Shown: in pieces, positions 24,699 to 36,800 of the stretch | How positions within the stretch are numbered: position 1 is the first letter of the stretch | Layout of the letters: each line of letters begins with the position of its first letter | Source of the DNA: Yamagishiella unicocca | Taxonomy: Eukaryota > Chlorophyta > Chlorophyceae > Chlamydomonadales > Volvocaceae | DNA: 64,000 nucleotides | NCBI GenBank assembly: GCA_003116995.1 | Contig: BDSL01000072.1 | Coordinates: forward strand, 496,001 to 560,000 | Reading direction: 5' to 3' | The notes under the pieces: generated by a model | Database searches by the model: none | Seen by the model: only the letters and a program-made list of their open reading frames with translations | Told to the model about the DNA's origin: nothing | Translations under genes and position numbers: made by a program

Positions 24699-25361
24699 AT
24701 CGATACGCAAAGCGGAGGGGCTAGTAGCCGACGTTTCATGGATTGTGGTCGCGTACGGTTAGTTGTAGATTAACGCACCGCATGCGCCACCGGGCGAGGG
24801 CGGTGTACGACGTGTACGGCGGTTTAAGACGGTCGGCTTCGCGGCGTCGCCGAGACGACGGCGGCGAAGGGGCGCCCTAGCGAACCGAGTTCTGTGCGTT
24901 GGATCTCGACTGGATCTTGTTTCGCCGACCCGTCCCAGGAATCCGGATCCGGAACCCCCGATGCGGCTTGCAATCACCTCCATGCGCTGTACCACGGCGT
25001 GGCCGCATTGAGGCGCACGTGGAGAGGCGTAGGGGGGTTGCGAGGAAGGCCCGTGGATGCATCAGCATCTCGCCGCGCATCCTAACCTTGCATCTAGCCG
25101 GTAGGGTTATAACCGTACAGGCTCGGATGCGGGCCCTATAGCTTTAGGTTCCACGACGAGCGTGGGGCAGCACGGCACCGGCCGATAGGTGTTCGGTACG
25201 GGCTACCGCGATTCCGTTGGACGGCAGTTAGGGTTTGAGGCAGGTTTATTGTGGAGGCGGCATTCGTCCAGGCGTGTACGGAGGGGTGGGCGCGTTGTGC
25301 CGCGTTGCTTCCACGGGGGTTCTGAGGAGTTGATGGTGAGGAGGTAGGGTAGGTGTGTATG

Positions 25362-25465
25362 GAGGTGCTAGCTCAGGCAGACCGGGCCAAGGCGGGGGTC
25401 GAACGAGGTGCTAGCTCAGACAGACCGGGCCAAGGCGGGGGTCGAACGAGGTGTTAGCTCAGACA
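25362..25465. repeat. 43-bp tandem repeat, 2.4 copies
   Basis: Copies start at 25362, 25405 and 25448 with the string GAGGTGCTAGCTCAG, and the unit ends GGGGGTCGAAC. The parts TAGCTCAG and GGTCGAAC resemble the A and B boxes of a tRNA promoter, but they are too close together for a tRNA and no cloverleaf is apparent. Confidence 0.9.
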
Positions 25466-26350
25466 GACATGCGGGTCAAGGCTCGTGCGTCCCGCCTAGT
25501 CGTAGGTCGTAGGGAGAAGAGAACTAAGTTTGCGGGGCTGGCGGGTAACTCCCGGACGTCCTCGCGTCGCACGAGGGAGTTCATGGCAGGTCGAGAGCCG
25601 CAGTAGCCGACGATTGGCGCTAGGCGCCGAAGGCGGGCGTAGGTGCTGCTGGGGTGGGCATGCCTCTGCGGTCTGTGTCCTAGACTCCCTAGTTGCAGTG
25701 CTGCGGAGGCGAAGACACGGCGCCAGCCGCCCTGACGGAGGTTTACAGCGACGCAAGTTATCTATCAACACGGCATGATTGTCCGCCAGGACAAGAGAGC
25801 CGTTGGCGCCCGCCGGACACTGACCCACGGGACACTGTCGCAGCCAGGCGGCCGAGCACCTGCCTTCCTCCCACAACGGGTAACAGTATCTCAGGCTACT
25901 CGACGCCAGGGGGGCACCGCAGTAATAGGCACTCCTAAGATTGGGTTTGTGCCGGGCCGCCCACGGAAGACGGTTCGTGGCTACTGGCCGCCAGCACTTT
26001 TGTGAGGGCCGCCGCGGGTCCTCGCATTCCTGGAACGCGTAGCAGCGGCTACTCCGGCACCGAACCTTAGGACTTTCCCAGCCACAGTCAGGCGGGCGTT
26101 CCAGGAATGCCCGCCTGCTGCCCCACCCAAACGCCAACACCACAGCCAAGTGGTGTTCGTCGCTCTCGAGCCGCTTGCATGTCCACACCTCATGCTATCC
26201 AAAGGCGCACTCAAACCAAAGAAACCACCCATTCCGTAAACGCTAGCTAGACGCGCGCACCTACCCAATACATTCTCCGCTCGATGGGCTCGCTTGCAAC
26301 AGAAAACAGGATCATACCGTTCCATGCCATCCTTATGATCCCACCATGCC

Positions 26351-26724
26351 CTACCGAACCGCATAAAACGCATTCAAACAGCAAGCGACAAAGCAGAACA
26401 GCCGCAGCAGGTCGTATTCCAGCCACTCGATAATATGTCGCCCGGGCACCTTGCGCCTCTCCAGCGCGATGTTGATCGCAGGCGCAAGCTGCCGCGGCAG
26501 CACATCCTTCTTCGTTTGTTGGCGAGCCGCTACTGCTGGCAGCCTCGCGCACCGCCGAAGCGTTCCCCATATTTCATCGCGTCCTCCCATGCCCACCCTC
26601 TCGCACCAGGGCGCACGACAGGTGCAGCCCGCTTACCCTCACAGTTTCTCTCTCCCTGCAGTGACCTCAGATCTCTCGACCTGTCATGGATCATAGACTT
26701 CGCAAGCCCCCCCTGCTGGACCAC
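26351..26724 (-). pseudogene. Unassigned coding-like fragment
   Basis: Two overlapping minus-strand frames together read like one protein segment. The first ends EDAMKYGERFG. The second runs from QQTKKDVLPRQLAPAINIAL through RHIIEWLEYDLLRLFCF to a stop at 26351. The shift between them (near 26545-26565) leaves no room for a normal intron. It may be a decayed gene copy or an exon set I cannot join; I do not recognise the family. Confidence 0.22.
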
Positions 26725-27135
26725 CGAGCGGCGCTAGCAGGGTTGTTGTGCGTTGTGGCGCTAGCGCGACCTGCAGCAGAAAAATCCCGGCACGCAACCG
26801 GCAAACGCGAGCTTGCGCGCGTCGGAATCATACATGAGTTCTACCGGTTTGGTGATTAGCACCTGCAACACAGGACGCCGTGTTTACCGCTCAACCGTGC
26901 GAAACTAGTGTTGGACGCATAATAAGGAGTTCCTGAGATAAACGTTTATTCCTGCACGAAATCCCGAGATTCGAAACCAGACTGGCTCCCGATTAGACGG
27001 ACGAAGCCATCCAATCCGCAATCCACGTGACGCGGCAAAAGAGCACGAGCACCAAAGGCCTTCGCCCAACCAGCATCAGCATCACCTTTTCGCCTCTACG
27101 TAATGCTAATGCCATGAACATCTCCACCAAGGAAT

Positions 27136-27140
27136 TTACA
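27136..27140 (-). promoter_or_regulatory. Candidate poly(A) signal TGTAA (minus strand)
   Basis: TTACA on the plus strand reads TGTAA on the minus strand, about 240 bp past the TKL kinase stop at 27381. Confidence 0.55.
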
Positions 27141-27380
27141 CAACAGCCCTAAGCATGCGATCGCGGTGGCAGCGCCCGCGCTGCATTGAGGGTGTCTGTC
27201 TCGAGCGTTGCACATCCCTCGTCGCGTTCTCTGCACCACGCCAGCACTTCTCCCGTGGTTAAAGCCAGCGGGGACCTCATCTGTTCATCTCACTTCCATC
27301 GTAATTTATGGAAGCAGGACGCGGAAAAGCCCAGGCAACGCCAGACGCAGCCAGCCGGGCTTGTCGCGGCGAAAAAGGCA

Positions 27381-30300
27381 TCACAGCCCCCCCACCATCC
27401 GAATCGACATGTAGGGGTTGTGGACCGCGCCGCTTCGTCCTGACGACACTGAGGGGACGTACGGAATGAACGCCGCCCGCGACGCGCTCAGCTCGTGGCC
27501 CGCCAGCTCCGTCGCCGCAGCGGCCGAACTAAGGTTGGGCGCGCGCCGCGGCGTCGTGGCATGCACCCGCGCCGCCGCGCCTGCAGCAGTGACACGACAC
27601 GGCACGGCGCGACGCACAACACGACGTGAGCAGCGGCAGCGGCCAGAGGGAGGGTTCGAGGTAGGGGGAGCAGCGGCAGCAGCAGCGTCGGCGGCGGCGG
27701 CGGCTAGAGGCCGCAGCCACAAGACCGCTGGGGTGCTGAAGGGAACCCGTAACACGCGTTGAGGGCAAGCGACGAGACCCACCCACCCACCCACCCACCT
27801 GAGCCAGCCACCACCGCCGCTGCCTGCAAGCTGTCCAGACCAGACTCCAGCGCCCTCTCGCTGCTGTTTAGCACCAGCCGCTGCGCCGCTCCAGACAGCC
27901 GCTGGGCCCCCGCCCCGGCCATCAGCCCCGACGACCCTTGGGCCTGAGGCGGCAGCCCCGCCGCCGCCGCCTGCTGCTGCGCACCCATACCCTCCCGCGC
28001 CATCGCCCTGTTCATCGCCGTCGAGTGGGCCGTGGAACAGGACATCATCGGGTCGATCGCCGTCTCCACCTCCATGCTCAGCACGCACGTCTCGCACATG
28101 CCGCCCATGCTGCCGTGTATGCCGCCGCCGCCGCCAGCGCCGCTGATGCCGCCGCTGCCCCAGCGCAGCACGTTGCGCACGGCGCGGCCCGGATCATCCC
28201 CGACCAGCCCGCCGCCGTGGCGGCTGTACCTTCCCCCGCCGCCGCCGCCGCTGACGCCGGCGCTCGTCGTGGGGTCGTACGACTCCCCCGCCGCCGTAAG
28301 GCCCAGGTAGCCGACCCCCTGGGATACCAGGTACGGCAATGGCGGTGTGGCGTCGTCACCTTGCGCTAGCCAGGTGGAACTGGCGTTTGGGCTGCTGTTG
28401 ACGGGTGGCTCCAGGGGAGAGGCGTCCGGGTAGCCGCCGGGCGAGGGGAACAGCGCCGGTGTGCGCCGCACTGCGTGACAGCAGCTGCTGTGGTGCCTGC
28501 AAACACAGTCACAGCAACACACCCGAGGAACCGGCACCGGCACGGCGTGTTTAGGCGAAGCCTGGAAAGCGAGGGAGGCTGTGCGATGCCTGGCAGGGAC
28601 GTGAGGGTGTTGAGGTGAGGTGAGGTGAGGTGAGGTGAGAATTCCGAACGTCAACCCGGCCGGGGGGTTGACGAGAATCCGCGAATCCACGGCCGACAAA
28701 CTAAGGGCGATGAAGGTGGCGGCCCAGAAGAGATGGGAGGCGAGTAGACGGCAGGGGGGGTGCGCTGCATGCAGTCTGTCTGTCTATACCTGCTGGCAGT
28801 GATGGTGGTGACGGTGGTTGCAAACTACTCGGGGAAAGCACGTGTGGGTTCACAGCAGCATCGCAGGCAGGGGCGGCTTGCGGCCGACCACGTTTGCCTT
28901 TCCCCCTGGATCCCACATCCAGAACCCACATCCAGACGCCTGTCCCGGACACCACCTGGTGCCTGTCCCGGCTCCGGAGCCGCTCGAGGGACGTCCCACA
29001 TAGGGCCCACATCTCACCCCACACCAGGCCCGCGGCTTCCCGGCTCCTCACCGCTTCACGTCCGCCGCACAAGGGCTGTGCACCGCCGCCGCCGTCGGGC
29101 GAAGCGGACTGGGCCGCACCGGACTGGGGCTGGCTCCGGGGCCTGCTGCTGGGATGGTGATGGTGTTACGCCGCCTTGGCACCGGCCGCCGTGTAGGTGG
29201 CAGGCCCCCCACCACCACGCATCCCCGCGTGCGGCCCTCCGGCCCCCTCCGCTGCTGCTCGCCCTCCTCCTCGCCGTCGTCACGATCCTCCTCCTCGTCC
29301 TCCTCCTCCTCCTCGTCGTCGTCATCATTGGGAGCTTCCGCCCCCCGGCGCCGCCCCGAGCCACGGCCATGACTAGCTGGAGCCACCGGGGAGATCCTGG
29401 CCGTCTCGACGTCCGCACCCACGACTCCGGCCGCGTCCCTGCCGCAAGACGACCCGCCGAGGGCCCCCAGGCCGCTGATGGGGCGCAGCGACGAAAGGCG
29501 CTGCCCGGAGGCACTTCCCCCGCCACCACCACCACCACCGCCGCCAGCGCCACCGGTGAGCGCGGCAGGGACCATCCCGACACCAGCGTCGGTGGCGCTG
29601 GTTGGTTCCGGTGGCATGAGGTGGTACACCTGGCCACTCTCCTCCATTACGAAGCTGCCGGTGCCGGTGCTGTGGACACGCAGGCCCGCGGCGGCGCCGG
29701 AGCTCACGCTGTCGTGCGGTCGAACCACGGCACCGGCTGGGGCCGCTGCTGGCTGATATCGCTGCGGCCCCGAGGTGGACTGATGCAGCTGATGTTGCTG
29801 ATGCAGCTGCTGCCCCGGCGGCGCCACAGAGGGACAGCCGCAGACCAAGTGCACGTTCTGAGCGTGCCGCGGGTGGTGGCCGTGTCCTGCTGCTGGCGGG
29901 ACGCTGTGCACGGGAATCGGCACGGGCCGAGCCGCCGCAGCCGCCACCACAGCTGCGGCCTGCTGCGCAGCACCCTGGCCCAAGAGGGGGGCCGGCTGCG
30001 AGTGGTGCTGAGAGTGCTCCACCACCCGCAGCATCTCGCCCGAGGGAATCGCCTCGAGCTGCTTGGAGCCGCTTTCGGAGCCCGGCCAACCCGCGGAGCG
30101 CCACACCGAAGCCACAGGCAAATAGCCGCTGCTGCCGCCGCCGCCGGGGTTCCCGCCGCCAGGATCGGCGTCGTTATAGGGGGGGCGAAAGGCTTGCGGG
30201 CCGGGCTGGTGATCGCTGGGAAAGCTGGGGAGGCTGGGGAAGTTGGGGAGGCCAGTGGCGCCGCCGCCTCGCTCGCCGTTGATTGCGGCCAGCACTGCGC

Positions 30301-33300
30301 CGGCGCCGGCGCTGAATGCCGCCGCCAGGGACACCGGACCGGTAGCGTCGCCGCCGCCGCTGACGACGCTGGCGGCGCCGCTGGCGGCGCCGCCGCCTCC
30401 GGCGGCCTTCGCGGCCAGCGTCATCTCCCGCCAGCGGCGGTACACGTTTGCGATCTGACGGAAGCCGGGCCGCTGGGTGGGGTCGGGGTTCCAGCAGTCT
30501 GCGACCAGGGCGCGTGCAGGCGTGCGTGGCGGCGTGTTAGGGGGCGCCGTGCGGGAGTAGGTGGCTGGGGCCGTCCAGCAGCTCCTCCTGGAACACATCG
30601 CGCCAGCGGCCCCCTCACCCTCACACGTCGGCGAGCCGGCCGTACCGGTACCGTACCGGTACCGTACCGGTACCGTACCGGTACCGTACTGGACCGACGG
30701 CCCCCTCCCCACGTCCCCGGCCCACTCACCGCCAGGGGCTCCGGCATGCGCCCACAACCCTGTGGTCGAAAACAACGCTCCAGCTATCCAATCTACCCGT
30801 GTCGTGTAGCCGCGTCTGTATGCCCCCCGCCCCACGTCCGCCCTGCCCACGTCCCCTGCCCATTCACCTACGGGCCCCCGCCCACGTCCCCCCCGACCAC
30901 GTCCCCTGCCCACTCACCTACGGGCCCCTGCCCACGTCCCCCCCGGACCACTTCCCCCTGACCCACTCACCTACGGGCCCCTGCCCACGTCCCCCCGGAC
31001 CACTTCCCCCTGACCCACTCACCTACGGGCCCCTGCCCACGTCCCCCCCGACCACTCACCCATCATGAGCGAGTACACCTGGCGCGGGCAGTCCTTAGGC
31101 CGCTGCAGCATGTCGCCACCGACAATGGCCGCGGCGGCCTGCGGGGCGGCGGGCACAGGTGCACCACGTGAAGACCAGCGTCCAGGGCAACACGACGACA
31201 TTATCTACGGCTCGAACCATACACCCCATATGTGCTTAGCCAATCGCGTCAAGCGCAGGCGCAGCAAGGTAGTCTCACACAGCTCAACCGTGCTAACGAC
31301 CCCAGAACGAGCACGCAGCGGCATATGCCCGGATGCTCTCTAGGACGTTGCTACACGTGCAGGCCCTGCCAGCCCCCGAATAATGTACGGCAGCATGTAC
31401 GACGCAAATTGAGCCGCCGCCCCGCCCCGGCCCCCCCCGGCCACATGTGTATGCGCTGCGGTGCACACGCGCACCTCCAGGTCGGACCGGTTGGCGTACG
31501 GCTCCGCGCCGTTGCTGAAGATCTCCCACATCGTGATGCCGTACGAATACACTGCGACGCAGCGACGGCCACCCGGGTTCCCGCGTCGGTCAAAACGTTG
31601 TGGGGTAGGAGGGCCGTGTTGCGCATCCGGCCACGCAGCCCCGCGCACGCGACTGTTGCGATATGGACCAGGGGTATGGACCAGGGGTGCAGCCCCGCTG
31701 TCCACCATGCGACCACCCTCCGGGGCTGAAGGACCGCACGGGGATACGCCCGCACGACGCCATGCAGCCCCCATGCCCTCCCACGCCGTCCAGACGACAA
31801 AACACAATTCGCCCCGCATCAAGTACTCCCTCTGCGCCCATGCTCCAGGCAGGGCGGGAGCAGGGCAGGAGCAGAGCAACCCAGCCGTCGCCCAGGACGA
31901 CTCACTCATCCAACACAGCATGCCTTGCCTCCCCACCTGCTGCACTGCCCCCCTACCGCGCACCGCCACCGCCACCGCCTCCTCCTCCTCCTCCTCCTCA
32001 CCGTCTGACTTCTCCGACCAGCCGCTCCCTGAGCGCAGCACCTCGGGGGCGCTCCACCGCACAGGCACCAGCGGCGCCTCCTCCTCCTGGTCCTTGCTGC
32101 CCTCAGCCGGCCTCCGCCCGCTGCTGCTGCTGGAGATGCGGCCGCCCAGGAGCACACCGCTGTTGCCGCCGCCGCCGCTGCCGCACACCGCGGCTGGCCG
32201 CTCCAGCTCCAGGTGCGGGGAAACCCGGGCCAGCCCGAAGTCGGAGACCTGCACCGCGCCAACATGCCGCACAGCCGGACACGTGCCGCTGAGTGAGGTC
32301 ACCACCGCCTCCACTCCCGGACGGGGATAGCAGGCATGGCGTGCATGTGCATGGACACCAGTGCAAGGACACCACTATCCACCCACCATCCAACGCCCAA
32401 TTGCCCGACTCCGGTTCGGACTCGCTCCGCCCGCGTATGCATGACGCCCCTGCGAGGCTAGGCAGCGGCTCCCGTCCCGCCCAGCTAGCAGGTAGTGCAT
32501 GTCCGAATCCGGGTGCACCCCGGGGCTGCACTGCTCACGGGTTTGGGTTTCCTCTCCACCTCATCCCACCCCGAGCCCTCCCTTACTAGGCTATCGGTCG
32601 CCCCGTCTCGTGCCCCGACCCAGCCCACGTTCCTGCGCCGCCCCTACGCCACCCAGCCCACCTTGACGTGCACCGGCTGCATGGACTGCACCAGGATGTT
32701 GCGAGAAGCCAGGTCCCTGTGGAGCACCCCCTCGGATGCTAGCTCGCACATGGCGTGGCATATCTGTTCGCACATCATGAGCTTGGACCTGTTCCGCAGC
32801 GAGGGACCGAACTGCGCCAGCACCTTGTCCAGCGAGCCGAATGGCACCAGCTCCACAACCACGTACTCGTTGCCCCGGGTGTCGGTCGACCAGCTGCCGC
32901 GCGGAAAGGGACACGGCAAGTGGTGGCGCGGAGGGGGCTTATGTGTGCACAGGGGGCTTATGCATTGAGCAACACCCGCAGGGCCCCCCATCCCAATCGC
33001 GTGCCGCCGCTTCCCTGGGTAATCGCCGACTCCCTCCCGCCGACTCCCTCCCAAGATGTCTGCAAAGTTGAGACCCCGATCACTGCCTCGGGCGCTGTCT
33101 GGTGCGACCCTGGTGCGAGTGCCTGGGTGCCTGGACTCGCCCCTCCCCCGAAGTGCCGGAAACCACCCTCGACCACTCCTCCAGGGAGGGCCTGTTGAGC
33201 GCCGGGTGGAACGAGGGGGGGGGGCGGGGCGGTACGGGAGGGCCCCCGTCTTGGTGCGCCAAGACCCCCCCATCCTCACCGATAAAACTGCACCAAATTA

Positions 33301-33899
33301 GGATGTGCTCCCAGCTGTTGCATAAGCCGGGCTTCCGTCACCAAGCCGCCTCGCCTCATGGCCACAATGGCCACGTTCGTGTTGTTCCATTTGCCGCGGT
33401 ATACCTTGGAGTATGGGTGGCAGAGGGTTTCAGGGCGGGACGATAAGGAACGGGCAAGTGGAGACGGAAAAACGCAAACACACGCCTGCCCACCTGCTTA
33501 AAGCTGCCCTTTCCGATTAACGCGTGGAAGGTAAGCTCTGAGAATGGGACTTTTAGTTTTGACTGGAGCGTAGAGGACTCGGAAGGTCCCGAGCGCCCTG
33601 ACGACATGCTTTGGCTGACATCGTCAACGCCACCTGTGGGAGGGTGGGAACATCACCGAGGGCGCCGGTTCATATAATCGGGCGGTAAAATGCCATAGGA
33701 GTCGATAGGCATATTGTGTCACCTTTCCCTAGGAAATGCCAAGCCTACCTTCGGGCAGAACCACGCTCTGTACTTCATTGTGCTGCAGCTGGCCCTTGAA
33801 CTGCACTGAGTCCTCTCCAACGTTCTGTCTGCTGAGAGTATCCTCTGCGTCGGCTCCACCACAACACAGGCGACCAAGCGACAAGTATCCCATTAGCAT
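27381..33899 (-). CDS. Tyrosine-kinase-like (TKL) protein kinase with long disordered C-terminal tail
   Basis: Ten exons, all phase-consistent: 33899-33749, 33633-33494, 33404-33280, 32893-32662, 32248-32002, 31551-31475, 31138-31060, 30498-29052, 28496-27799 and 27580-27381 (stop TGA), about 1,131 residues. The start is the ATG at 33899, or the in-frame ATG at 33893 whose product begins MGYLSL with a CC pair nearby, hinting at lipid attachment. The kinase domain spans roughly residues 86-345: Gly loop IGKGSF, alpha-C Glu in TEARLM, HRDLASRN (D199), SDFGLAR (D219), VRWSAPEVL, SDVYSYGITMWEIF and DCWNPDPTQRPGF. This set is typical of TKL/tyrosine kinases. The beta-3 VAIK motif reads VAIV (V111), so the usual ATP-anchoring Lys is absent. 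An insert of about 40 residues follows DFGLAR. The tail is Gly/Ala/Ser-rich with an acidic run. Confidence 0.9.
28662..28702. repeat. Dispersed element, family D (copy 2)
   Basis: Contains CGCGAATCCACGGCCGACAA in intron 8 of the TKL kinase gene, preceded by a short GGTGA tandem run (28613-28639). Confidence 0.8.
30640..30690. repeat. Palindromic 12-bp tandem repeat
   Basis: Four copies of GTACCGTACCGG lie in intron 7 of the TKL kinase gene. The unit carries GGTACC and CCGG palindromes, so the array can fold in many registers. Confidence 0.92.
30838..31055. repeat. Minisatellite carrying repeated 5' splice-site-like sequences
   Basis: Four to five copies of a roughly 50-60-bp unit, including CACTCACCTACGGGCCCCTG and CCCACGTCCCCCC, abut the exon 31138-31060 of the TKL kinase gene. 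In transcript sense each unit contains AGGTGAGTGG, matching the real donor (GGTGAGTGG) at the edge of the array. Confidence 0.9.
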
Positions 33900-36800
33900 C
33901 GGCCGCTGCAGGTCGGTTGCGTTTTAGTCCGCGCCTCAGTCATGCTAGCTGTTCTGCGTGGCATGAGGCGACAACACTACGCGTTGCACAGTTCCGCGAA
34001 AACTTGTCCTGTCCTGGGACATATTAAGCTTTCGCACATCTGAACCCGTTACATCCACATAAAACTTGAACATGTAATCGCGCTAAGCACAGTGGAATGG
34101 GCAAACCGTTTCTATGACATCGTTTGCGCTACGACAGCGTACTGCCAAAGGTTGTTCGTAGCAATTACTTGATTTGGAACCCCTTTGCTTGAGCGCAACA
34201 GATCGTGTGACTGTGCGTTTGGAGCTTCTTCTAGGATGCAGCTGACGCGGTGGGGTGCCTGGTAGCTGGTTTGCTGTAGCCGAGTTCTCTCTGGTCGGAG
34301 GAATGCAGCAGACTAAACATTAGGGCACGCAATGCACATTCCTATGAGAAAAAACATCTCACAGCGTAGAAAACGGGGGCCAGTCACGGTTGCCTATTGC
34401 TGCACTGTAGGGTGGCCGTCATTGGCAGGCCCTCGCAGCGCCTTCGCGCACACTTTAGCTCTTATACCCTATTTTGGTTACGAAGCTGGGAATGGTCGAT
34501 TAATTACCAGGGCACCCGGCTGTACGGCGGGGCGCAATCGCGTGCCTTGATAGGTGGGGCGGAACGCGATAGTGCGAAATCGCGTAGTCCAGAGGCATAG
34601 CGTTGATTGGAAGCGTAAGTGTGCATTTACCACAATAAATGGGTCCACAGAAACCTTCTTTAGGCGTCGCCAATTACTTTGAATATCGCTACAACATTCG
34701 AGGACGGCGTTGGTCGGTGAAAGAATGAATTATTTAACAACGAAACGAATGGTGCCCCTTGGGATGAGCACATGACCGTCTGACATGCTCGTACGCCGGT
34801 AACTAGTTAAGCAATCAACCTAACCAAGGAATTCCAGGAAGTGCTTGAAGGGCGCCCATCAGGCCAATGTGGGTTGTAAGGGACTGAAAGGTGTTCCATT
34901 CATGGCTGGACTGGATTGCCCCATCACCCCGTGTCCGCAAGCCCGGGCGAGCCCAGGACAAGAAGGGGGACCATACACTCCATACCAAAACCTCACCGTA
35001 CGAGAAGCCAGCGCTGGCAGTCAGCAGCCGCCCCAAAGGCACAGGTAAAACATGACAGGTGGAAAAACGACCCACGAAGAGCAGCAGTAGGCAGGAGCCG
35101 CCTAGGCATGCTCAGGCCCGCCAGGGCATCCAGGGTTCAGCCAGCACATCGCACGCAATCGCCGCCCAGGAATAAGCAAGCCCATTTAACTGCGCGCGAG
35201 CGCACGACATGAGGCCGGGCCGCACGAGATGGGCAAGATAGAGACCGCCAGCCAGCTTGACGCAGCCCGCAGCGTGCAGCGGCCGAGATCAATCGCACAC
35301 AACCGCACTGAGGGGATCCAGGGCGACAACGTCCCAAACACACTGCTCACAGCCAGGGGCGGCTTCCACTAGCCACAGCCCCACACGGGCCAGCGGCCGA
35401 ACACCAGCGGGCCGCCCCCCCTTTTCCCGGGCTCGCCCGGGCTTGCGGTCACCGTAACCTCTTATTGTTAGCTGCCCGCCCGGCCCGCGGCACAGCCAAA
35501 CGCCGCAGGCGGGATCAGGAATCAGCAACCGCAGTCACCTGCGCGCGAGCGCACGGCACCAGGCGGGGCCCCCGAGATGGGCAAGGCACCGCCGGCTGGC
35601 GTGAAACGGCCTGGAGCGTGCCGCGGTCGAGGTCAATCACACTGAGAGCGGCCAGGCCGGCAAATACACTGATGTGCGGCTCGGTGTGTGGCGGTGGAGG
35701 TTTGGTTCCGGCTGCGGGGCTTCGCGGCGCTTGGTGTCACGGCGGTTGGGGCGGGGTTGGCCCTTAACCCGCCCCCCATTGCTGAGGGTTGTTCAGGGTC
35801 AGCTGGTGTGTTGTTGTAATTGTTACAGTGGAGTGTGTTGGCCCAGCACCCGGAGCTGCGGGGGCTGGTGAGGTCCCGGCTGGCCAGTGCTCCTGCGGAG
35901 GCTTCCTTTTTCTTCTCCTTTCGATTCCGGTGTCCGTTCTGGGTAGGGATCTTCTTGGGTCTCAAGTGGAGGGTTCTCGGCTCGGCTTGTTCAGGCTCTT
36001 CGCTGGCTTCTCTGGCTAAGGGGCTGATTGGGCTGCAATTGGTGTAGTACTGATAGGGGGCCCATTTGGGCTCCTTGTCCCTGGGTGGTTGGTACCGCTG
36101 TTTGTTCTCTTGGCCCTTGATCGGGGGTGCCTGGTAGTTTGCCTTATATCGGTCGGGTGGTTTCTCCTCTTCTTCCTGCGTCTTTCAGTGTCAGGCGATG
36201 CGCCCGATGGCTCTACAGAACGGTCCGGGGCCCACAATAACAGCTATTACTACGCGGGACGTGACACATCGGTGATCTGCCGTACACGCTTTGACTTGAT
36301 ACGCTCAATGGAGGGATTCCTAGGCACAGCGTCATAGCGCAGGGGCACCGGACGCTGGGGCCAATGCAGCATCGAACCGTCAGCCGTCCAAGACACTAAT
36401 GGCAGTCAAGCATTCATCGGATATTCATACTTCAGTCTGCGGCGCCAACTGTCTTGCCCCCGTCACAGCTGGCAGACTATGGCCGACTGGGGCCGACCAA
36501 TGCCGACAGGGCCTGCCATGGCAGGCCATGGCCAGCCGAAGCCTGCCGAAGCATCACGTTGCATAACTGCCCTTATTGGTTGGGACCAAGAGAGGAGTCA
36601 CTCAAGGCCAAATTTCGTTGGGGTAGGTCGACCCCCGAAGGCTTCATCGATAGCGGCCACCGTGGGATCCTGGAGGCTTTTCGGTCAGGAGGAAGGGTGG
36701 GACGGGCTGTGACGGGTGGGGCTTTGAAGGTAGGCCCTCGCTATCAAGGCGATAGGCGAACACAGTGAATGATGGAAGAACTCTGATTGCCCTCATAGTC

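Larger units (their letters stand above)
24699..27380. other. Convergent intergenic region
   Basis: The region lies between the stops of the bestrophin (plus) and TKL kinase (minus) genes. It contains a 43-bp tandem repeat (25362-25465), a short coding-like minus-strand stretch near 26351-26724, and a poly(A) signal for the kinase at 27136-27140. The longest open frame (25496-26188, minus, 230 residues) shows no motif. Confidence 0.5.

Noticed and set aside
25405..25447. tRNA gene suggested by A- and B-box-like strings
   Set aside because: The boxes are about 27 bp apart, too close, with no acceptor-stem pairing.
25496..26188. 230-residue minus-strand open frame
   Set aside because: No recognisable motif, Cys/Arg/Pro-rich composition typical of antisense frames here, no splice-compatible neighbours.
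28760..30961. 733-residue plus-strand open frame
   Set aside because: Antisense to the large TKL kinase exon 29052-30498, which is tied by phase to conserved kinase exons.
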